DNA from: Casuarina equisetifolia
Taxonomy: Eukaryota > Streptophyta > Magnoliopsida > Fagales > Casuarinaceae
DNA: 64,000 bases
Direction: 5' to 3'
Assembly (NCBI GenBank): GCA_028551475.1
Contig: CM052356.1
Span: 21,913,884 to 21,977,883 of the forward strand
A program made the translations under genes and the position numbers. This document shows, one piece after another, positions 40,197 to 50,930 of the stretch (position 1 is its first letter; each line of letters starts with the position of its first letter). The notes under the pieces are model-generated. The model did no database searches. It saw only the letters and a list, made by a program, of their open reading frames with translations, and had not been told where the DNA came from.

Positions 40197-42320
40197 TTAT
40201 GGGGCGCCGCATTGGGCCTTGGCTGAGCTATTATTGGGCATCTCGTTGAGCCAGTGACAATCCTCAAAGGAGCACCATGGTCCGCCTTTCGGCCACCGCA
40301 CATCAGCGGGCTTAATGGAATTGGGGCCCCATGCAGGAGTGCCGTCCTCAAACGAATTATGAGTCAATCTCTTCAGATCAGAGCCGTCCAATTTCATCGT
40401 GAATATCTCCCCGTACGGCTGATAGTGATGTGGGTTCGAGATTGGCTCGGCCGATATCCCCGCGTAGTCCGAAGTGAACGCTATGCTTTTTCCGTCTGGA
40501 CTAAACCATGGGTGGTTGGCCCTACCACCCGACCCGCTCCGAAACAGCCTCCTCAACCCGGTCCCGTTGGGGTGAATCAAGTACAGCTCGAAGCTCCCAC
40601 TACCCGGGTCCTCGCGGTCAGACGCGAACGCGATCCAGTCACCATCGGGAGACCAACTACACATCGTGTCGCTCCAGGGTCCTTTTGTCAACCTACGGAG
40701 CCCAGCTCGCTCCCCGTCCACAGCGTCCATTATGTACAAGTTCTTATGACCCGAACGACCTGAGCGGAACACGACCCATTTACCATCGGGGGAAGGTGAT
40801 GGGAAGGCATTGTTTTCACCGTTGGTGGTCAACTTTTTGAAACCCGGTTGGCCAGCCGCATCCACGTTGATGGAGATGATATCGACCTTGGTTCTCTCCG
40901 TCGCGAAAGTGGGTCCCGTGCTAGTGTATACGACATTACGAACTGGATCCCATGCGGTCGAGAATGACATCGCGGGGTGAACTTGACGCCGGTTTGAACC
41001 GTCGCGGTTCACCACGTAAACACCCGGGAAATCGACATAAGCAATCCGATCACCGGCGGGTGAGAAAGAAGGGAACGAACCGTCGATTCTGAAGAGAGAA
41101 AGACCGGGCACGGGGCTCCGGAGATTCTCGAGTAGCAGCTCGGTGCCTGTTCTTTCATTCCCTTTGCCTCTGCAACGGTGGTACCCAACCCGGTTTGAGT
41201 CAGCCGAGATGAACGGGTTGAGGTGGTGAGCATGGGGCGACACGGCACGAGTTAGCTCCTTGAACTCCTTCTTCGCGAGGTCGAACAACTCTATGTGGCG
41301 AAAACTCGAACTGGGTCTCCTCGTAGCCACGGCAATGAAGTTCTTGTTCTCTGCTGAGGTGGCTGCGGTAAACGCGTGGAGACCCGGTGGGGTAACTCGC
41401 TCAACCACGACTGACTCAGTAAAAAAGGGTCCCTCGCTCGGTAAAGTCGCCCTGTAAATACTCCACCACTTGTCATCACCTCTCCTATGGAAGTACAGGG
41501 TCGACTCGTCCGCCCAGCACGGCCACCCACCGTGTTCTACTACCTTGACTCGCTGAGTCCCATCCCGAGTCAAGAAAACGTATATGTCAGTACTGAGCTC
41601 CTCGACGTCACCATCCCAACCCTTGGGTCCGTAAGAGGCCACAGCGGTCCATACCCCGGACGGCGACACGGCCGGGCTAAAGTCTGCGATACCGTAAGGG
41701 GTAAGCCTGCGAGTCAGACCCCTCTTTAAATCGGTGGAGTACACGGCGGCCCAACTCGTCCTTGGCACTCCCGTGTCCTCGTGAGTCGATACGTACACTA
41801 AAATCCCCTCAGGTGTCAAGCTTGGCTTGTCTTTCATCGAAATCGCTTTCTGGCTCCCTGTAGAACCCAACAGAGGGATCTGAACCCGTTCGGGGACTTG
41901 AAGGGCGGACCTCGTTCTGGTGGTCCGCGTAGCATCATCAAAAACTGCGTCGTAGTAGATATGCGAGGTCCCGTTTCGCTCCGTCACGTAGATGAGCTCG
42001 ATGGGAGGCGGATCGCGTCCGACGAGGGTTCTGATGGCTGGTTGGTCGAGCAAGACAGAGGGGAGGGAGGATGAGGAAGGGAAGTGACCGTTGAAATTGA
42101 GCGATTGGCCGTCCGTGATTTGGATTTCATCGGCGATCGAAGGTGTACCCTGGGCTGGGAGAGCGAAGATGTCGAAAGCATAGCTCGATCTACTGCCAAG
42201 CGTAGCGAAGATGATGCTGGTGCTGCTTGGAGAGTCTTGGTCCGCCGCTACATATAATAAAGAAACCAGAAATATGAGCCAGAAACAACAGAGGGCGGGT
42301 TTAGCTTTCCCGGCGGCCAT
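40197..42320 (-). CDS. TolB-like / DPP6 N-terminal-like beta-propeller protein, intronless
   Basis: One uninterrupted exon of 707 codons. The frame extends to 42428 but begins there with TTG. The ATG at 42320 gives a clean signal peptide (AGKAKPALCCFWLIFLVSLL, then YVAADQ), so the product is probably secreted or enters the endomembrane system. The rest is a beta-propeller with PD40/TolB repeats: FSPAVSPSGVWTAVASYG, PSFSPAGDRIAYVDFPGVY, SPSPDGKWVVFRSGRSGHKN, CSWSPDGDWIAFASDRED and HPWFSPDGKSIAFTSDYAG. A C-terminal segment, PADVRWPKGGPWCSFEDCHW, is well defined. No peptidase catalytic domain follows the propeller. The family in Arabidopsis (TolB-related, DPP6 N-terminal domain-like) has no firmly assigned biochemical role. 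GC content is clearly higher than in its surroundings, as is usual for intronless plant genes. Confidence 0.9.
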   Translation of the reverse strand: MAAGKAKPALCCFWLIFLVSLLYVAADQDSPSSTSIIFATLGSRSSYAFDIFALPAQGTPSIADEIQITDGQSLNFNGHFPSSSSLPSVLLDQPAIRTLVGRDPPPIELIYVTERNGTSHIYYDAVFDDATRTTRTRSALQVPERVQIPLLGSTGSQKAISMKDKPSLTPEGILVYVSTHEDTGVPRTSWAAVYSTDLKRGLTRRLTPYGIADFSPAVSPSGVWTAVASYGPKGWDGDVEELSTDIYVFLTRDGTQRVKVVEHGGWPCWADESTLYFHRRGDDKWWSIYRATLPSEGPFFTESVVVERVTPPGLHAFTAATSAENKNFIAVATRRPSSSFRHIELFDLAKKEFKELTRAVSPHAHHLNPFISADSNRVGYHRCRGKGNERTGTELLLENLRSPVPGLSLFRIDGSFPSFSPAGDRIAYVDFPGVYVVNRDGSNRRQVHPAMSFSTAWDPVRNVVYTSTGPTFATERTKVDIISINVDAAGQPGFKKLTTNGENNAFPSPSPDGKWVVFRSGRSGHKNLYIMDAVDGERAGLRRLTKGPWSDTMCSWSPDGDWIAFASDREDPGSGSFELYLIHPNGTGLRRLFRSGSGGRANHPWFSPDGKSIAFTSDYAGISAEPISNPHHYQPYGEIFTMKLDGSDLKRLTHNSFEDGTPAWGPNSIKPADVRWPKGGPWCSFEDCHWLNEMPNNSSAKAQCGAP

Positions 42321-42699
42321 GGACACTTTCGAGGTTTGGATACCGATGAGGCAGTCGCGGTGTGAGATAAAGGGCCGACATGGTAAACGTGTCGTGCTGT
42401 GAGCCGCGAGATTGGGAGTGGCCGTCAATTATTATCCACTGGGTTTGGGAATCGACCGTATTTTTGTCCGTGTACTATTCAATTGTTCTGGACGACTCCT
42501 CTTAGATGTCTTTTACCCAGGAGCATCTATCCGAGGCCGAATCAAACCGTGAGAATTTACTTTTTAAGAGATAAATCAAAAGATAAGGAATGGTTTGCTC
42601 TTCTTTGATTAAAATAATGTAGACTAAATTTCACTATTATTCCTTACTCCAACAAAAGATATTTTCTGAAATAAACTTTTTCCGTACAAAATATTATTT

Positions 42700-43090
42700 T
42701 TATAAGTTACATGAGAACCGCATATCAATTTTCATTCAATTAAAAAATCTAGATAATGATGTTAGAAGAATCTTCTTGAGTGGTCAATAGTAAGAATATT
42801 CTTTTCTTTATTTTACCAAATACATTTAAACAAAAAAAAAATGCTGTCTCTTGCGACTAAAATATCCAAAAAAGCACACGCAAAAAATCCACAAGAGTTC
42901 AAAGGCTTCCTTCTCCATCTTCAAAATCTAGGGAATGATATTAAAAATTTCTTCTTCTTCTTCAAAATGACCTTAGAACAGCATTCGAATGTGGTCAATA
43001 TTGAGAATATTCTTTTCTTTATCTTTTCAAAATGCGTTAAAAAAGGAACGCTAACTCTTGTAACCAAAAACTCAAAAAAGAACAAGAAAA
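42700..43090. repeat. Imperfect tandem repeat, about 200-bp period, two copies
   Basis: Two diverged copies share TTCA-T-AA-AATCTAG-GAATGAT, a TTCTTCTT run, GTGGTCAATA-T-AGAATATTCTTTTCTTTAT, and then A(T/A)GC with CTCTTG(C/T)-ACTAAAA and AAAAAAG. The first runs about 42725-42880 and the second about 42915-43085. A 92-codon ORF over the second copy is low complexity and is not called. Confidence 0.5.
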
Positions 43091-44963
43091 AACCCATTGA
43101 TATAATTGTAAGAATTTAATCATTTCTAATGAAATTACAAACCCAAAATTTTCGTAATTAAGTCTAAAACACTAAATAAACATTACAAAAACAAAATTAG
43201 ATGAGAAATCAAAAGGCATATTGTAGTATTATCCCTTATGAAAATTCACAAATGTGAAATTTGATCTTCATGTAAGATGTATATCCTTTATTATTATTCT
43301 AAAAGTATTGGCTCGAAGCTAAAATAATTACAGCTTTGCAAGAATGAAGTTTTTCGTAACCTTAACCTGAATAATATGTTTAAATATTATGAGTTAGAGG
43401 ATATGACTTAGCTTTAATCCTATATGCTACCCAATTAAGCCTACTCATTATGATTCTATTTGGTTAGTCACAACCCATATTAACCAGTCTATATTCTAAA
43501 ACTCATAGACCAACTTAATTTAACTCACTTAAAGTAAACCTAATTAAAAATTAGACTAACAATAATAATTAAGTGTTGAGAATAAAAGTAATGATAAATA
43601 ATAATTAAATATTTAAATATTTAAAATATCTCTCAACTCTTAGGTTAGTATTATGATTAGATTTTAATTTTTTTTAATATAGTATCAAAATAATGCAATA
43701 TTTACACACGAATATTGAATAAAACAAAATTTAGGAGGAATCATTGTGGGCCTCTTTAATGATAATCCAATATGGTCATTAAACTAAAGGCACTTAAAAA
43801 GGAGTGAAGAGATCCATTCATTCATTGCTGAAAAATAGTTGTTCAATTGTTGTCCTGTAAAAAGAAACGTAATCAATGGGAAGGGAAATGCTTGAACAAA
43901 CATCATTATATTTTTTTATGTCCACATCCAAATATCATTGTCTAAGTAGCATTGATTTTTTTTTTTAACTCTTAAGTTAATTTTAATATTAGATTTTGAA
44001 CTTTTTAATATAATATCATAGTTTATAATGATTTTCTTTAACTTTCTTTAAACAATTTAAATATGCTGGTTATTTGAAAAACATTCATTTTGTAATTTAT
44101 TTTTTAAGTTCAAGATATGCTTAATGTATTAAGGAATGTTAATGATGAAAGTTCAATGTTAAAGAGATGCATTTCTTAAACAATATTTACATGTTAAAAT
44201 ATTTTTACAAAATCTAAGTTAATTTTAGAATTAAACTTTAAACTTTCAAGTAATATCTTTTGGCACCTTACGTAATAAAAGCCAGACCTTATCATAAATA
44301 AGCAATTAATAAACATTAACCTCAGACATCCGTTTTCTACCTGTTGAAAAGACCATACTCGTACTGGGCCTGGACATTAAGTACGAAACTTCCAAAAGTC
44401 TCTGGATGTCACGAGGAATGTCCTAGATACATGAACGCTTAGTCACCAAAGAAGACCTGTTCAAGTTCTCTATGCCCATTTCTACCATCCTGTTCCTGCC
44501 CCCTCCCCCTCCCTCTCTCTTTAGAGAGCTCCAAAACTGAAAAAGCTCCTGTCGTTTGTTGTTTCTTAGAAAGCAAGAAAGACCGATTTTCTACTCTTGT
44601 GCGTGTAGTTCCTGAGCTAATCCTCATTTTTTCTTTCTTCTCTTCTCCTCCCTCGAACTTTTCATCGGATCAGAACGCATTTTCTGCTTTGTCTTTCGCT
44701 TACAAGTTCAATCTCCTGATCGCGGAAGTCGTACAGCTTAGTCCGATCCCCTCCCGCAGGCTCACTCTCTTCTGTTCAGTCCTCCCTCTAGAGACCATTT
44801 TCTAGTCGCTGGTTTTACAGAATTCGTATCCTAGAGTCCAATTAAACCCTTTAGAAGATTGAAACCTACATTTCTCTTCCTGTTGTCGTTGCTCTGTTGG
44901 TTATTTAACTTCCTAACTCTAAATCTTGATCATATTCTTCGTTTGTTTCCTCAAGTTCCTGCA
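43091..44963. other. AT-rich stretch with LTR-like phrases, then the leader of the signal peptidase gene
   Basis: Between about 43630 and 44260, phrases such as CTCTTAAGTTAATTTTAATATTAGATTTTGAACT followed by TAATATAATATCA recur two or three times in degenerate form (near 43635, 43970 and 44215). They look like eroded LTR ends with no coding part. From about 44490 the sequence turns C/T-rich, as in a plant 5' leader, and leads to the ATG at 44964. Confidence 0.4.
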
Positions 44964-47900
44964 ATGAGTTTCTTGAGGCCCTCTGCATTGCACCAGTTAC
45001 TTATCACATACTCTTCGTTCCGGTGGATGCCGTGCCAGAGCTGGGGGTTTCTCCGATGGCCAGGACTGGACGGTTTCTTGAGGCTTTTGGTGGTGGTGCT
45101 TTTGTGGTCCATGCTTTCGGAGATAAGGCACATACCCTCGTCTTCCATGTACCCAACTCTTCGTGTCGGTGACAGGATCATTATCGAAAAGGTAAAGTTT
45201 TTGACTTTGATGGTTCAGAATCGATTTTTTTTGGAATGGATATTTGTACAAACGTTTCTGGAGGCTTTGCGTCTGCGCGAAGGGAAGAACTTAAAATTGT
45301 CATTGTTGTTTGGGATATTGGTTAAGGTAGAGGAACACAAAGATCGTAGCTTTGGAACTTTCATGAACTGTTTCGCATTCCACATTTAAACCTTGTAGCT
45401 CAATTTCCCTGTTAGTTATTCAAAATTTGGTAGCAACAATCATACTTGAGGAAAACGAGGAATGAAATACTTCGTCTGGTTTCACAAGTAGTTTTCAGTT
45501 GAGCAAGATGAAGACAAAGTTTAGATTCTGAATGACTTTATGTAGGATGTACCTGTTCTTGTGTATTTCCATGCGAATATCACCACCTGCATGATTCTTT
45601 TAGTGTCAGGGAATGATTAATCTTGCAGGAAATTCGGCTCAAATAATATTGAATCTATATCTGTTCGTTCTTTGTTATATTTTCCTTTTTAAGACAGTAA
45701 CTGTATATGCAGCACCTCTTTTGTGAATAAATCATAATTATCTTTAACTGTTATCTCTAAGAGCCATTAGCATCTTGCAAACGAGATTGACCCTGTAAGC
45801 TAATCCTCAAGCAATCAGTATTACAGCTCTTGCTGTGCAGGACAGTAGTGATTAGCATATTCTTCATCATGATGACTAGGTTCCATTTCCAAGGGCCATA
45901 TTGAAATCTGCGCTTATTTCTTTGCTAGTTCGTTTGTTTTATGTCAGATAGCAAGTCGAGGTTCTGGTTGGATTTGTTGGAATTCTTTCTCCGGCTTCTG
46001 TCAACTATTTCTCCTCTTTGATGTCATTCTAGGCTTTAGTAAAGTAACAGCAATAGACGGAGGTGAAAAATCCTGGAATCATGGAGATCACATATGAAGT
46101 TTGTTAGTAAAAGAGTTCTCTTAGGTACAGGACTACAGGGATTGGTTTTTGAGGTCCTTGGTTGTTACTGATTTCTCGCATTATTTGTCCCTTGAGTAAT
46201 TTGTCTTCTCTCCCCATCTGCTGGTTGTATAACTTGCGAATTTTACCATCTGATGTATCAAATAAATTTAAAGCACTCTCTGCAGTAAAAGCTGGCAGAA
46301 AAAAGTGGCATTTCAATGGTTGGTATTATATCCTTGCAGCACTTTTATCTTAACACAAGTTGGAGAATTGGTGGTGGTAATGGATACTTGAGAAAACATT
46401 CCTGTATATGTGAAAGAAATATATTGAATTATGTGATTATTTGACCACGTCACATGCATTCTGTTTTCCATAGTGGCACAAATGTTATCCTCAAAGAACT
46501 AAAGCAAGCCTTTTATCATACTCCTAGTTTACAACTCGCAAAATCACATGCTTACTAAATCCATCTATAATAAATGACTTGCTTACTAAATTCTTGTTGT
46601 AGAAGCTTCGTGTATGAACCTTTTATTATGTCTTGTATACTAAATGTCGAAGTCTCTAATAAACAACTAGAATCAACCCCATCATTTTTTGGTTTCTTCA
46701 AGCTGGCAGTTTGTTGCTTTGTATCGTGACGTTGAATGATAGTAATGAACATATGAGTTACAGTTTCAAATTCTTGCATCACTTCCAAATTTGATCACAT
46801 TTTCACCACTATGATTACTTTTTCAGGCATCGTATTATTTTAGAACTCCTGCTATAAATGATATCGTGACATTCCGAGATCCGTTACAGGTCTGTAACTA
46901 TGGTGCAAAAACTGCAACATTACTATGATTTCTGGTTGTCTTTTAGTGAACTCCTGTTACTGTTGTGGCTTTCCTGTAGCAACATGGAGAGAAGGAGAAA
47001 GGAGTTTTCATAAAGAGAATTGTCGCAAAAGCAGGAGACTGGGTTCAGGTAGTAGTTCTGTAGATCCCTCTGCATGCACATTATGCTTGAATTGTTGCAA
47101 AAGCAAGTCCTTGCATGTTTATGTTTATGCTTAAGTAGTTATGTTGTAATGCATAATTGGTTAGTTAATTTTGAAAGCCAAAAATATCTTTGGTCACTCT
47201 TAACAGGCTCAATAGAACGCTTTATGAGTTAGAGATTGTGCCTTGCTGACTAGTCAATTATAACTGTGATATCATGTTCCTTTTACCTTAAAAATATAAG
47301 CATGCAATTCTTATGTCTGGATTGCTGACAACTTGCAGGTCGATGATGGCTGCCTCTATGTCAATGGAATTGCTCAAAATGAAGATTTTATATCAGAGCG
47401 CCCAGCATATAGATTAAATATAACTGTATGATCCCCCCAGTTTATATTGCTCTCTCTCTGTGTTTTACTTGCGGCCTTTCCAGCATTTTGTTTTGCCAGC
47501 AAATTAGGAGGTGAATTAGTAATCAATCACAAGGGAGACCCAGTAACTGATTATTATATTAGTGTAGCATGAAATGCAGCTATCTCATAAATCTATACAG
47601 ACGGGTTAATGAAATTAGAAAGATGCTTATCTCTGGAAAATAGTTGTATATCAGTAATCTGTCATATGAAGACAAGATATATTTGTTGATTGTAGGGTAG
47701 TGGTTCGAATTGAAATATAATACTTATATTTCAGTAGCTCAGCCATTAAAGTCTATTGTTGTACAAGAGCCAACAGAAATCCTGCCCACACTAAGGGAGA
47801 ACTAGGCAGAATAGACATCTGGTTATCTGGTTTATTGTGGGCTTTCGAATGGTGCATCGTTGTCTGCTTGTCTTGTCTATACCGTTGTTATCTTCACTTG

Positions 47901-48483
47901 GGCTTATCATCCGCATTAGTTGCTGCATCCCTAATTTCACCTATTTTGGGTTTTTCAGCGTGTGCCTCAAGGTCATGTTTATGTCTTGGGTGACAACCGG
48001 AACAACAGTCTTGACTCCCATGTCTGGTTAGTATGCAAGGGCCAATTTTTTGAACTATTTCTGCCGTTTCTTTTCTTCTATTGGCGCCGTGAAGGAGGGG
48101 GGAATTTTTTTCTTCTTCTTCTTTTTTTCTTAATTTAGGTAGGGTTTTAGGTTCTGGTATTTCTCGGGATGTTTTAGACTTTTCTAGAATAAACTCCCTT
48201 TACAGGGTCTTCAATTTACAATTCTTCAGAAGTAGAATGTCCTTAAGGGAGTTCCTTCTTGGATGCTGATCTGGGGAATCACTCCGCTTTTTTCCCCTCA
48301 ATATTCTTTTTGGATAAACGTTGTGTGTTTATGTGTGTGTTTATCCTTTATTTTATTTTATTTTATTTTATTTAATCCATCCATGTCTAAATGATGAACA
48401 GGGGATCCCTGCCTATTAAGAACATTGTTGGAAGATTTGTTATGTGCTGTTACAGACCTTCAAAACACTTGAAACAACAATAG
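44964..48483 (+). CDS. Type I signal peptidase, chloroplast processing peptidase-like
   Basis: Six exons, 44964-45191, 46827-46889, 46980-47048, 47339-47425, 47959-48026 and 48402-48483, phase-consistent, give 198 codons. The frame is open upstream of the chosen ATG but only from TTG. A hydrophobic helix (LRLLVVVLLWSML) at 39-51 is followed by box B, SSSMYPTL, with the nucleophile Ser61. Box D, FIKRIVAKAGD, holds the general-base Lys109. Box E is GDNRNNSLDS at 160-169. These are the hallmarks of the S26 leader peptidase family. Family knowledge: plant members of this kind cut lumenal targeting peptides at thylakoid or envelope membranes. The protein lacks the long N-terminal extension of the larger thylakoidal processing peptidases and fits the short chloroplast processing peptidase type. 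Plastid location is inferred. A (TTTTA)n microsatellite at 48347-48374 sits in intron 5. Confidence 0.93.
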
Positions 48484-50830
48484 TCGAGGATGAGTTTTGG
48501 CAGATGTGGTTGGTAATTTTCTGAAGGCTGTGTGGATTACGTGGTTGGAAGTCACTACATGTGTGCCTATACTCTCTAACTTGCGCTGATGACATATTGT
48601 TTTGTTCAGCTTTCATATGTTGACATTTTAACTTAGGTGTTTAGCTGCTGTGAAGAAAGGATAAAAAATTGAACACGTGATTGTGCTATCCGTTTAATAG
48701 TTGTTGGTTCTCTTCGGGCTTCTCTCTGGTTATGCTCTAGATATGCAGAAACGGGCTTCCACCATCTTGGAGCCCATGAGCTAGGAACCTGAGAAAACTA
48801 AATTCGCAGTACCTGGAGATCAGATTTCTATGGACCCAGTTGCTTCTTTAAACTATTTTTGTTTCTGTCTGACTCCACAAGAACATTTGGATTCACGACC
48901 CTTATTGGCTTCATTACAATCTAGCTACTTCGCTGGTGACAAGCTAACCAACTACATGGGTTTAAAGTGCTCGAAGTTTGCAAATGCAATCCAGTGCTGT
49001 CATTTCCACCCATTAGGCTTAAAAGCCTCTTCCCACTTCGTGGTAGGTAGGAGGCACCGTGGAAAGTAGGAACTTGGAAGACAGACACGGACGGGCACCC
49101 ACTTTAACCTTCCCACCCCAAGCCTTGCATGCATTGAGTCTGTAAAGTACGAGGTGAAGCGAAACTTTACCTACCATATGAAACAAAATATCTCAAAAGG
49201 ATTTAGTTGATCCAGATCTTTCTCCGGTGTCTTGCACTTCTTTTATTTCTTTAAATTGATTAGTAAACTAAGACAGTTTCTGTCGACAAATCCCTTCTGA
49301 TACCAACCACATTAAAGTTCCCTGTTTCCACTCCCTTCAAAATATCATAGAAGTGGTAGGTCTCTTATTTAATTAAAAAAAAAAAAAAGAGGAAGATATG
49401 ATATCATAAAAGATGTCAGATGGATCGTGTTAAACCATTCAACGAAGCAGAGCAGAGACAATGACATGCGAAATTTTAAACCATGTAAGACACATGGTGG
49501 TCATGACTCACGAGTCCATGACACGAGAGGAACCAACGCCGCCTGGCTGGTTCGCCGCATTGCGAGTGCGTCAACGCCGAGTCGTCGGAGCACAAAGGAT
49601 TCAAGCCGTCAACCGCACAGACCCATTTCGTCAAACATGCGGTACGACATTTCACCTGATTAGGTGGTGAAAAAATCGTAAACAAACGACGCCGTAACAA
49701 CCACTGCTGCCACTACCCTACGATTGAAAACCCAACCCAAGGTCGCTGTCGAGTCAGAGGGAGATGTGTCCCATCACCACAAAAGATGCGGAAAAAGGGC
49801 ACCAATAACAATAGACTGCCATAGTTGACCGATGTACCTGAAATGTTCCGTGTGGTCTTCCTATGTGGGTCCCAGGCTGCAAAACGTTGACTGATTGTTT
49901 AACGTCCAATGAGTATGAAACTTTGGGCGGTCGGCAACTGATCGCGATCTCCACCTCAGATTCACTTCTTATTTTGTTTTTATTTATTTTATTTAATCTG
50001 AAATCACAGTATAATGTAATAATAGACCATGCAGTTTTCATTGACACGTGTTTTGGAAATTTCAATGTAGAGTGAGTCATCTCTGTGTTAGGTACTTCCA
50101 ATTTTGGACGAGTAATCACGAAATTTTGAATGATTGCCATTAACGATTGATACATGTTGCATGGGAACAGACAGTACCTAATTGTCTACACTCTGCTTTT
50201 AGTGGGATTTTTAATGCAAGTTCATAAAAAAAAAGATTTTCTCTTTGTCTCTTATTTAATTCAATGCTAAAGACTAATTGGCATGTAATGATGGTTTAAT
50301 AAATATGTTAAAGTATTCTTATGAAAGTATTTTCGAGGTTTATGCTCGACGGGCCAATTTCATCCACTCTTTTTTTTTTTTTTAAGATAGATTATTAATG
50401 GGAAAGAGAAATATAGAACTTACTAGATCTTCTCCAACTTGGAGGTTCTCATTCGCTATGATGTCTTTAATCTCCCACCGAACATTTATAAGTTCTATAT
50501 TTATTCATATGATTACCATGCAACTAAGGCACTTAGAGCTTCAGGTTGACTTCACTGCATTCGTTTTATACGGAAATGAGCAAAGATTTGATATTATTTT
50601 TTCTTGTTTTTTGGGAGGATGGGTTTGGAAGGAAGATTTAGGAGATTTATTTGAGGAGGAAGGTATCTCCAACCCTCACTACTCAGTAGTAATTCTCTTA
50701 AATGCCATTGAGCTGTAGATGTTTGTTCAATTTGGTACCTATAGTATGACTTTTTTGTTGCTTGGGCATTGCATTGGGGGATATATAACTTAAAGGAATG
50801 AAGTTTGTATGTTTTAAATAGGTAAAACAA
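48484..50830. other. Intergenic stretch, no supported gene
   Basis: 3' flank of the signal peptidase gene, then mixed sequence. A GC-richer patch at about 49480-49740 has several short ORFs on both strands with no family features and could be remnant promoter or leader DNA. Homopolymer runs of A at about 49375-49388 and T at about 50371-50383. Confidence 0.4.
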
Positions 50831-50930
50831 TTGGTGTTCTATTACAAGAATCAACAGATATTGGTATTCTATTACAAGAATCATCATGAATTGATGCTCT
50901 ATTACAAGAGTCATCATGAATTGGTGTTCT
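50831..50930. repeat. Minisatellite, 30-bp unit, 3.3 copies
   Basis: Units start at 50831, 50861 and 50891, each of the form TTG(G/A)T(G/A)(T/C)TCTATTACAAGA followed by (A/G)TCA(A/T)CA(G/T)(A)-A, with a partial fourth copy. Because 30 is a multiple of three, the frames on both strands stay open and give repeated peptides; these are not genes. Confidence 0.85.

Noticed and set aside
49427-49700. Three overlapping ORFs on both strands in a GC-richer patch
   Set aside because: No frame stands out, none has known features and no splice continuation was found.
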